From positions 1 through 20,138 of the forward strand of contig JBGUMQ010000004.1 of the NCBI GenBank assembly GCA_045116915.1: a stretch of DNA of 20,138 bases, in the 5' to 3' direction. Of the stretch, positions 15,567-20,138 are shown in pieces. Each line of letters opens with the position of its first letter. Positions within the stretch are counted from its first letter, which is position 1. The translations under genes were made by a program, and so were the position numbers. Under the pieces are notes generated by a model, which saw only the letters and a list, made by a program, of their open reading frames with translations, was not told where the DNA came from and ran no database searches. The stretch comes from UBA9732 sp045116915 (GTDB lineage: Bacteria; Spirochaetota; Spirochaetia; Sphaerochaetales; Sphaerochaetaceae).

Positions 15567-16755
15567 GGTAGCTTATCTCGAACTCCTCGGCCTCGGCGAC
15601 GCACTTGTCCAGAAGCTCGTCTATTCCCATTTCCGTGAAGGATTTCTGCTCCTGGTCAACCTCCGGGCGTACCAGCGGATGCTTGGGGCTGAAGATGACA
15701 CAGCAGTCGTCGTAGGGCAGGATGCTTGTCTCGTAGGTGCCAATCTCACGGGCAGTGGAGATTATCTCCTCCTTGTCCATGGCAACAAGCGGGCGCAGGA
15801 CCGGGATCTGCGACATGCTGTTGGTGAAGCAGATGCTCTCCAGGGTCTGGGAAGCGACCTGGCCGAGGGCTTCGCCGGTGACTAGTACCTTGCATTCACG
15901 CTTTGCGGCGATCATGTTGGCCACCTTCATCATGCAGGCGCGCATCATCAGCGTGTGCTCCTCTTCCTTGGAGTGGTCCTTGATCCAGAGCTCGGCTTCG
16001 GTGAAGTTGACGACTATGAGGTTCGTGCCCTGGTTGTACGGGGCTATGATGCGCGCGAGGTCCTTGACCTTCTGGAGTGCCATGTCCGAAGTGTAGGGGT
16101 AGGCGTGGAAGTACAGGCAGTCCTGCTTGAGGCCGCGCTTGGCCATGCGCCAGCCTGCGACAGGGGAGTCGATTCCGCCTGAAAGCAGCAGAAGGCCCTT
16201 TCCCGCGGTTCCCACAGGAAGTCCGCCGGGTCCCGGGACAGGGGAGGTGTACATGTACGCCTTGTCGCGGATCTCCACCAGTAGTTCCTTCTCCGGGTTC
16301 TTTACCTTGACCTTCATGTCGGGATAACGGTCCAGGACCACACCGCCAAGCTCCGATTCTATCTGGTAGCTGTTCATGAAGAACTGTTTGTCGCCGCGGC
16401 GGCATTCGACCTTGAATGTGCCGGTTCCGCAGGCGAAGGGCTCGTTCTCTATGAGGGCTTTCGCGTTCTCCACGATCCTGTCCCAGTCCTTTTCACAGAC
16501 AAGCGCCTTCGAGAATCCGACGACGCCGAACGTGGTCTTGAGGGTCTTGACGACGATCTCCTCGGGGCAGTCTTTTGAGACGTAGAGGTAGAAACGGCCC
16601 TTCTCACGTGTCAGAAGGCTCCTGTAGGGATGGATCTTGATCTTGATGTTGTTCTTGAGCTTCTTCTCGAAGAAGTTCCTGTTCATGCCCTTGAGCGAGA
16701 TCTCGCCCAGGCGGATGAGATAGAGGTTCATTTCCTTCGTATCGATTCTTTCCAT
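15559..16755 (-). CDS. thiI: tRNA 4-thiouridine synthase / thiamine sulfurtransferase ThiI, no rhodanese domain
   Basis: ThiI adenylates U8 of tRNA and inserts sulfur to make 4-thiouridine; in some bacteria it also helps form the thiazole of thiamine. The 398-aa protein has an N-terminal ferredoxin-like plus THUMP region (about 10-165) and a PP-loop ATPase with SGGIDSP at 192-198, YFHAYPYTS and the DDCCVIFSPKHP segment. It ends after the ATPase, so the C-terminal rhodanese domain of E. coli ThiI is missing. Such short forms receive sulfur directly from a dedicated cysteine desulfurase, and one is encoded 10 nt upstream. The start at 16755 is supported by AGGA about 9 nt upstream; the in-frame ATG at codon 9 has its AAGGA too close. 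Confidence 0.96.
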   Translation of the reverse strand: MERIDTKEMNLYLIRLGEISLKGMNRNFFEKKLKNNIKIKIHPYRSLLTREKGRFYLYVSKDCPEEIVVKTLKTTFGVVGFSKALVCEKDWDRIVENAKALIENEPFACGTGTFKVECRRGDKQFFMNSYQIESELGGVVLDRYPDMKVKVKNPEKELLVEIRDKAYMYTSPVPGPGGLPVGTAGKGLLLLSGGIDSPVAGWRMAKRGLKQDCLYFHAYPYTSDMALQKVKDLARIIAPYNQGTNLIVVNFTEAELWIKDHSKEEEHTLMMRACMMKVANMIAAKRECKVLVTGEALGQVASQTLESICFTNSMSQIPVLRPLVAMDKEEIISTAREIGTYETSILPYDDCCVIFSPKHPLVRPEVDQEQKSFTEMGIDELLDKCVAEAEEFEISYHV

Positions 16756-16765
16756 ATCTGCAGTC

Positions 16766-17917
16766 CTACTTTATTCCCAGTTGTTTCGCCGCATCCGCCA
16801 AAGCAGTGCACAGCGCATCCGTCTCTTCTTCCGTCGTGCCGCTTCCCATGGAGATCCTTATGCTGGACATCCTGGATGCCGGATCCACGTTCATGGCTGT
16901 AAGCACGCTTTCCGCCTTGCCCCTTGAGTTGGACGAGCAGGCGCTGCCCGATGAGAGGCAGAAGCCCTTGTCCGCCATGACCCGGAGGAATACCTCCGAC
17001 GGTACGGGTTTCGCGCAAATATTGATTATGAAAGGAGAAAAGTCCAGTCCGCTGTTGCAGGAAGGCGATATCAACGTGTATCCGTTGTCAGTAGCGGCTT
17101 TCTCGATTTTGGTTCTTAAGGCCAAAATTCTGCTGAATAAAGCCTCTCTGTTCTCCAATGCCACATGAAGCTGCGCATCCATGGCGCATATGCCCGGAAG
17201 GTTCTCCGTGCCGGGCCTGAGGCCTTTCTCCTGTCCGCCGCCGCGGGAAAGCGCGGAAATCGCCTTGTTCCGGTTGTACAGTATCCCGACTCCGCGCGGT
17301 CCGCAGAACTTATGGGCGCTGAAAGACGCGCTGTCGATATCCTCTGCGGCAGGGAAGAACGGCACCTTTCCCAGAGCCTGCACGCCGTCGCAGTGGAAAT
17401 GGATCGGGCGCCCGGAAGTCCGTGAGTATTCCCTTACGACCTTCACCAGTGCAGCCGTGTCCAGCACTGTTCCCGTTACGTTGTTCACTTTCATCACTGC
17501 CACCATGCGCACCTTTTCGTTCAGTGCCTCACGCAAAGCATCCGGTGAGAGATATCCGCCGGGACAACGCAGCGCGGTGAACTTCCAGCCTGCGCCTTCC
17601 AGCGTCTTTTTCCATTCCAGTATCGCCGAATGCTCTATCGCCGTTGTGATGATCTCACCGGGCGACGGTGAATTCAGCAGTGAGGAAAGGATGATGGAAT
17701 TGCCTTCCGTTCCGCCGCCTGTGAAGTAGATTCCAGAAGCGCGGACCCCCAGCATGGCGGCCACGGACTCACGCTCTGCCTCAAGACGGGCCTTCGCCTC
17801 GGCTCCCAGCGGATGCGTGGAGGAGGGGTTTCCTATGTATCTTGTGGCTGTATCGGAATATATCTCAAGAGCCTTCTGCCCCATGGGGCTTGTGGCTGTC
17901 CAGTCGAAATAGTGCAT
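16766..17917 (-). CDS. Cysteine desulfurase (IscS/NifS family), ThiI partner
   Basis: A PLP enzyme that removes sulfur from cysteine as a persulfide. In 383 aa it has the start YFDWTATSP, the PLP-binding lysine in SAHKF (Lys203), AIEHSAIL (about 93-100) and the active-site cysteine in SSGSACSS (Cys327). Placement directly upstream of a rhodanese-less ThiI matches the NifZ-ThiI pair of Bacillus and related bacteria, where the desulfurase serves 4-thiouridine formation; a general Fe-S role cannot be excluded because no iscU or sufU is nearby. The SD (CAGGTAA, 9 nt from the ATG) overlaps the stop codon of the upstream antitoxin gene, which ends 6 bp before, so the two are very likely co-transcribed. 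Confidence 0.94.
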   Translation of the reverse strand: MHYFDWTATSPMGQKALEIYSDTATRYIGNPSSTHPLGAEAKARLEAERESVAAMLGVRASGIYFTGGGTEGNSIILSSLLNSPSPGEIITTAIEHSAILEWKKTLEGAGWKFTALRCPGGYLSPDALREALNEKVRMVAVMKVNNVTGTVLDTAALVKVVREYSRTSGRPIHFHCDGVQALGKVPFFPAAEDIDSASFSAHKFCGPRGVGILYNRNKAISALSRGGGQEKGLRPGTENLPGICAMDAQLHVALENREALFSRILALRTKIEKAATDNGYTLISPSCNSGLDFSPFIINICAKPVPSEVFLRVMADKGFCLSSGSACSSNSRGKAESVLTAMNVDPASRMSSIRISMGSGTTEEETDALCTALADAAKQLGIK

Positions 17918-17923
17918 GATGGT

Positions 17924-18283
17924 TTACCTGTCTGTCAGTTTCTCTACCAGAGAATGGTCTTCACTGATCAAATACAGAAGATTCTTTGCGGTAGGGGATG
18001 GGTTTGTCCTTCCTGACTCCCATGCCTCGACAGTTCTGGGAGATACTCCAAGAACCTTTGCAAAAGTGCGCTGGGACATTTTCAGTTTCTTCCGTTCCTC
18101 AGCAACGTCGATATCGGGAAGATTCCTCTTACGGACAAATGTCTCCGCCTTGGCCTTTCCCTGTTCATATGCAAGAGCTTCCTCAAGACCATCCATGATT
18201 CCAAAGAAGAAATCCACATTTGCAAACTCTTTCTCAACTTCGCTGTATGGTTTCTCGCTCACAAATATCAAATCATCCTTCAT
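17924..18283 (-). CDS. HigA-like antitoxin, helix-turn-helix (Xre/MqsA type)
   Basis: The 119-aa product has a C-terminal HTH_3 DNA-binding domain (about 65-108: MSQRTFAKVLGVSPRTVEAW then ESGRTNPSP) and an N-terminal acidic toxin-binding-like part (MKDDLIFVSEKPYSEVEKEF). In RelE/HigB-type systems such antitoxins neutralise the toxin and repress the shared promoter. I choose the ATG at 18283 rather than the longer in-frame start at 18340, because this ATG overlaps the stop of the toxin remnant as ATGA, and the 19 extra codons are simply toxin DNA read in another frame. The frame is intact although the toxin is not. It lies 6 bp upstream of the cysteine desulfurase gene on the same strand. Confidence 0.85.
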   Translation of the reverse strand: MKDDLIFVSEKPYSEVEKEFANVDFFFGIMDGLEEALAYEQGKAKAETFVRKRNLPDIDVAEERKKLKMSQRTFAKVLGVSPRTVEAWESGRTNPSPTAKNLLYLISEDHSLVEKLTDR

Positions 18284-18426
18284 CTGTTTTCCCTCTTGAT
18301 TGCCTCTAAAAAACCCAGATAGATAACGAGACCACCGCATCTTTTACCTTTTGTTCCAAGGTGGATGTGGATCTTCCGCGCTCCACCAAGTCCGGGAATC
18401 ACATCTCCGACAAGAGGATTACCACT
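18280..18426 (-). pseudogene. Remnant of a RelE/HigB-type toxin gene
   Basis: Read on the minus strand from 18426 to the TGA at 18282-18280, the frame encodes 48 residues, with NPLVGDVIPGLGGARKIHIH followed by LGTKGKRCGGLVIYLGF. That is the core of the RelE/HigB toxin family whose usual pattern is NPxAGDVIPGxGGxRKxR, GKRGGxRVIYY. Family members are about 100-120 aa. Here a TAG (18429-18427) closes the frame just before the core, no start codon precedes it, and the usual segment after VIYY (with the AYSKNEKDNLT-like helix) is absent. Its stop overlaps the antitoxin ATG by 4 nt, preserving the normal operon junction. A GTG at codon 9 with GGAG nearby could yield a 40-residue peptide, but activity is unlikely. 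Confidence 0.75.
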
Positions 18427-18434
18427 CTATACTT

Positions 18435-18467
18435 TTCATACGATAAAATCGTAGTAATTGTCAATTA
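18435..18467 (-). promoter_or_regulatory. Promoter with two palindromic operators for the toxin-antitoxin/iscS unit
   Basis: On the minus strand, a perfect TTGACA (18464-18459) and TATGAA (18440-18435, 4/6) are 18 bp apart. The -35 box lies in the palindrome TAATTGACAATTA (18467-18455), and the spacer up to the -10 is filled by a second palindrome, TACGATTTTATCGTA (18453-18439). Both are well placed to be bound by the HTH antitoxin for autorepression. Confidence 0.65.
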
Positions 18468-18571
18468 TTCGCAATGGATTATAAAATTCGAAAAGGCCAA
18501 TTCTCATTCTTGTGGAGATGTGTCGAAAGGATAAATGTGGAAGAAGGTTCATGTTTGTAAGCCGATGTACT

Positions 18572-18661
18572 GCCTGATGCAGAGCCTATCCGGCCGCCCT
18601 CGGCTAACCCGCCAGGCAGAAGGCCGCGGGTTACCCGGGGCATCCGGGGCACTGCACAGGC
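18572..18661. other. GC-rich island able to fold into a branched RNA
   Basis: The island is closed by a 9-bp long-range stem with a small internal loop (GCCTG-AT-GCAG at 18572-18582 with CTGC-A-CAGGC at 18652-18661). Inside is a perfect 8-bp hairpin, TAACCCGC (18605-18612) with GCGGGTTA (18626-18633), whose loop holds a further GGC/GCC pairing, and a direct repeat CCGGGGCA (18636-18643 and 18646-18653). Composition differs abruptly from the AT-rich flanks. It may be a structured RNA gene, a miniature repeat element, or the remnant of foreign DNA. I recognise no known RNA family, and I see no promoter or terminator clearly attached to it. Confidence 0.4.
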
Positions 18662-18806
18662 GGCACACAGCTGACAAACAATCGCAAGCATTTGTTGATA
18701 GTTGGAGATTAACATTCAGATATTTCATAGAAATGGTTTTCATCCATTCCGGTCTTGTGTAATCGGATTACGCTATAGTGTTTTTCAAATATAAAAGTGC
18801 GGATTT

Positions 18807-18825
18807 GGGGGTAAAAATTCCCCCC
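18807..18825 (-). terminator. Weak G/C hairpin downstream of the DUF2442 gene
   Basis: GGGGG (18807-18811) can pair with CCCCC within 18820-18825 across an AT loop, about 25 nt beyond the DUF2442 stop when read on the minus strand. No T-run follows in either direction; the loop itself carries the A/T residues. It could slow or end that transcript, but it is not a textbook terminator. Confidence 0.3.
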
Positions 18826-18849
18826 TAACTTGACCGATTTGAATGCCGG

Positions 18850-19113
18850 TTATCGATAGATAAGAGGATAGTCTTCCGGATTATTAAGCGTGTCGGCTTC
18901 AATGTCCACATCAAGTTCCGGCCAATGAAGGTTCCCTTGAGAATCCACCTCAAGAATTGCCAAAGCTTTTATGGTTGCATTCTCAAAGAAAGGATATTCT
19001 TTATAGCTCATGAAGTACTCACTTCCATTGACAAGAATCCAAATTCCGAAAGGGGAGATGTTGGTTACTTCAGCGGATCCATTACTGTTCGAAGTGTTTT
19101 GTCCATTCTGCAT
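18850..19113 (-). CDS. DUF2442 domain protein
   Basis: The 87-aa product has a polar N-terminal tail (MQNGQNTSNSNGSAEV) and then the family core: TNISPFGIWILVNGSEYFMS, EYPFF near the middle, and the conserved ending HWPELDVDIEADTLNNPEDY. DUF2442 proteins are small, found mostly in accessory DNA, and often stand beside DUF4160 or other suspected toxin-antitoxin genes; no function is firmly established to my knowledge. The ATG at 19113 has GGAGG about 8 nt upstream, within the end of the DUF4160 frame (32-nt overlap), so translation was designed to be coupled to DUF4160. The frame is intact. Confidence 0.82.
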   Translation of the reverse strand: MQNGQNTSNSNGSAEVTNISPFGIWILVNGSEYFMSYKEYPFFENATIKALAILEVDSQGNLHWPELDVDIEADTLNNPEDYPLIYR

Positions 19114-19318
19114 CGATTTCCTCCTTTCTTCTGTTTATTGTTTCCAGTATGGCCGATACCTCATGAGAGTCCAGATTCACCACTTTTGCAATTGAAATTT
19201 CAGGTTCAAGCCAGACCTTCATTTCTCCGTCGGATGACGACACGTGGACATGTCTGCGGCTCTATTCTCTTGAGAAAAAGTAATATCTGTATTTCCCATC
19301 AATGAATACTGTAGGCAT
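19082..19318 (-). pseudogene. DUF4160 gene interrupted by an in-frame TAG
   Basis: From the ATG at 19318 the minus strand reads MPTVFIDGKYRYYFFSRE, then TAG (19264-19262), then SRRHVHVSSSDGEMKVWLEP and a further 40 residues ending EEIDAEWTKHFEQ before TAA (19084-19082). With the stop ignored it is a complete 78-codon DUF4160 protein; the HVHV segment after the stop is the family's best conserved part. A single substitution explains the TAG, so it is either a very recent pseudogene, a sequencing error, or a case of stop-codon suppression. The remaining frame and its overlap with the DUF2442 gene are undamaged. A restart at an internal codon after the stop would lack the N-terminal strands. Confidence 0.82.
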
Positions 19319-19328
19319 TTCTACATCT

Positions 19329-19357
19329 AGTATAGCAAACACTTCTTTTTGAGTGAA
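19329..19357 (-). promoter_or_regulatory. Probable promoter of the DUF4160-DUF2442 pair
   Basis: On the minus strand, TTCACT (19357-19352, 4/6) and TATACT (19334-19329, 5/6) are 17 bp apart. The start point would be near 19322, 4 nt before the ATG at 19318, and no SD is present, so this transcript would also be nearly leaderless. The inverted repeat AGTGA...TCACT (19369-19352) overlaps the -35 and could be an operator. Confidence 0.45.
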
Positions 19358-19554
19358 GCGAAACTCACTTGTAAGCTCTCATTTGTCAGCGGTAACATAG
19401 ATTGTCATATCGAGCACTACTTCGATGAGTGATTCCAGTAAAGGTATGTCTTCAACGCGGACTATGCGGAACATATGGCGAGATCCAAGGATAGCGGGAA
19501 AGGGCCTGATCTGAAACTCGGATATGATTACACTCTAGCAGAGGAGATGGATAG

Positions 19555-19582
19555 AAAAAAGGCTCTCTTGTATCGGAGAGCC
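19555..19582 (-). terminator. Intrinsic terminator on the minus strand
   Basis: GGCTCTC (19561-19567) pairs perfectly with GAGAGCC (19576-19582) across an 8-nt loop. On the minus strand the stem is followed by six T residues (19560-19555). It would end a transcript coming from the right, that is from 19590-20138 or beyond, where no intact minus-strand gene remains within the window. Confidence 0.75.
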
Positions 19583-19660
19583 TGATGATGAGGCTTTCAC
19601 ATCCCAACGTATTAAAAGAAAGTGTTCATTTGTCACGGCAGAATGTTCCCTCCCGTTTTA

Positions 19661-19700
19661 TATCGCGCCGAATCGCGGTAAATCGTGGTAAATCGCGATT
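19661..19700. repeat. Phased 10-bp repeats ending in a perfect palindrome
   Basis: Three consecutive 10-mers, AATCGCGGTA (19671-19680), AATCGTGGTA (19681-19690) and AATCGCGATT (19691-19700), share AATCG(C/T)G; a degenerate fourth, TATCGCGCCG, precedes them (19661-19670). The last copy is itself a perfect palindrome. A 10-bp period places the words on one face of the helix. TTGACT (19713-19718) follows closely. It may be an operator or a protein-binding array. Confidence 0.6.
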
Positions 19701-20138
19701 CTTGAAAAGGCGTTGACTACCGTTTTACTACTTTTGACTGAAATGTGAATTTGAACAATATCTTATTATGAGATAAATAGTTATTTATATTGTTGCAAAA
19801 AGGGTATAAAAAAAGTGATAATCCTACGTTTACCCGTACACCCAGCTAACAGACTGCCAGGAGGTCATCACCTTTACAGCCAAAAGATAACATCCCTTTG
19901 ATTCATAGTCAAACTTCTTTGACAAAATCCGATATCAAGCTGTAGAAATCCTTTGAATCTCTTCCAGTTTTGTGAAGACGGAAAACGCTGCATAAATTGT
20001 CTGCGAATTGTATTCCGGGTTCTTTCTGCGAGTCTCCAGGATTAATTGTTTTAACTCAAGTTTCGCAGGAGCCTAGGCTGACAGTTTCAAACTGGCAGTC
20101 AGGGTCTGCGGAAGCTTGTTGATAAATATCTGTACGAT

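Larger units (their letters stand above)
18468..18849. other. Gene-free stretch between the antitoxin promoter and the DUF2442 gene
   Basis: I find no convincing gene here. It is AT-rich at both ends (18480-18560 and 18680-18800) with a sharply GC-rich island in the middle, listed separately. Other visible items are the small palindrome GTAATCGGATTAC (18759-18771) and the G5/C6 hairpin at 18807-18825. Short open frames on both strands across the GC-rich part have no start signals and no recognisable protein content. Confidence 0.6.
19319..20138. other. Gene-poor right end with coding remnants
   Basis: No intact gene is seen in these 820 bp. Besides the promoter, terminator and repeats listed separately, two stop-bounded frames look protein-like. 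On the plus strand 19442-19585 (ATG at 19475) reads MARSKDSGKGPDLKLGYDYT and continues for 16 residues to a TGA. On the minus strand 20072-19935 contains KLELKQLILETRRKNPEYNS and then QTIYAAFSVFTKLEEIQRI. I cannot assign either; they may be fragments of decayed accessory genes, or chance. The rest is AT-rich and without recognisable signals. Confidence 0.4.

Noticed and set aside
14874..15638. 254-codon plus-strand frame antisense to thpR
   Set aside because: It runs opposite thpR, which has both HxT motifs; the plus-strand frame has no domain or ribosome-binding site.
18284..18340. Longer antitoxin start at 18340 (19 extra residues)
   Set aside because: The extra codons are toxin DNA in another frame; the ATG at 18283 overlaps the toxin stop as expected for such operons.
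18439..18508. Short minus-strand peptide (MRIGLFEFY...) as the toxin N-terminus
   Set aside because: It covers the promoter boxes, ends at a TGA before the toxin core and does not resemble a RelE/HigB N-terminus.
18572..18661. Integron attC site for the GC-rich island
   Set aside because: Integrons occur in some treponemes, but the RYYYAAC and GTTRRRY core sites are not present at the ends of the fold.
18479..18715. 78-codon minus-strand frame and the overlapping frames across the GC-rich island
   Set aside because: No start signal, no homology that I recognise, and the amino-acid content simply follows the GC-rich repeats.
19852..20100. GACTGCCAG / CTGGCAGTC inverted repeat as possible insertion-sequence ends
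   Set aside because: Only 9 bp, no transposase between them and no flanking target duplication; expected by chance in a stretch of this size.

Overview
The window looks like chromosomal DNA from a fairly GC-rich spirochaete (Spirochaetota; a Treponema- or Sphaerochaeta-like lineage is my best guess). The main reasons are the very large GreA-type protein with a long N-terminal extension, typical of spirochaetes; the gene order ffh-rpsP-khpA-rimM-trmD-rplS; a lipobox of the relaxed spirochaetal kind (LSSC); and an IleRS that looks like the large eukaryote-type form. The genus is inference, because no rRNA gene is present.

Positions 1-8522 (+) are a dense block of core genes: the 3' part of the giant greA, ffh behind a promoter that would give an almost leaderless mRNA, a translation operon (rpsP, khpA, rimM, trmD, rplS) closed by an intrinsic terminator, then yraN, a small zinc-ribbon protein and coaD with touching or overlapping ends, and rpmF-acpP-rnc from a new promoter. 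cca (-) converges on rnc with one base between them. It diverges from ileS (+), which is followed by a lipoprotein gene. The ends of that lipoprotein gene and of a low-GC gene for a PD-(D/E)XK-type nuclease (-) are separated by two hairpins of identical geometry built from four copies of one 10-bp word.

Positions 14973-18467 are a minus-strand unit read leftwards: promoter with two palindromes, a truncated RelE/HigB-type toxin remnant, an intact HigA-like antitoxin, cysteine desulfurase, ThiI and ThpR. The desulfurase and ThiI form a sulfur-relay pair (4-thiouridine in tRNA and/or thiamine thiazole). The antitoxin ends 6 bp before the desulfurase gene, so an eroded toxin-antitoxin locus may supply the promoter for the sulfur-transfer operon.

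Positions 18468-20138 are AT-rich accessory DNA in decay: a compact GC-rich island that can fold as a branched RNA, a DUF4160-DUF2442 pair whose first gene has an in-frame TAG, a minus-strand terminator with no intact gene feeding it, phased 10-bp repeats and short orphan reading frames. I see no tRNA, rRNA, CRISPR array or intact insertion sequence. The best candidates for something undescribed are the antitoxin-driven sulfur operon, the twin-hairpin element beside the nuclease gene, and the GC-rich folded island.
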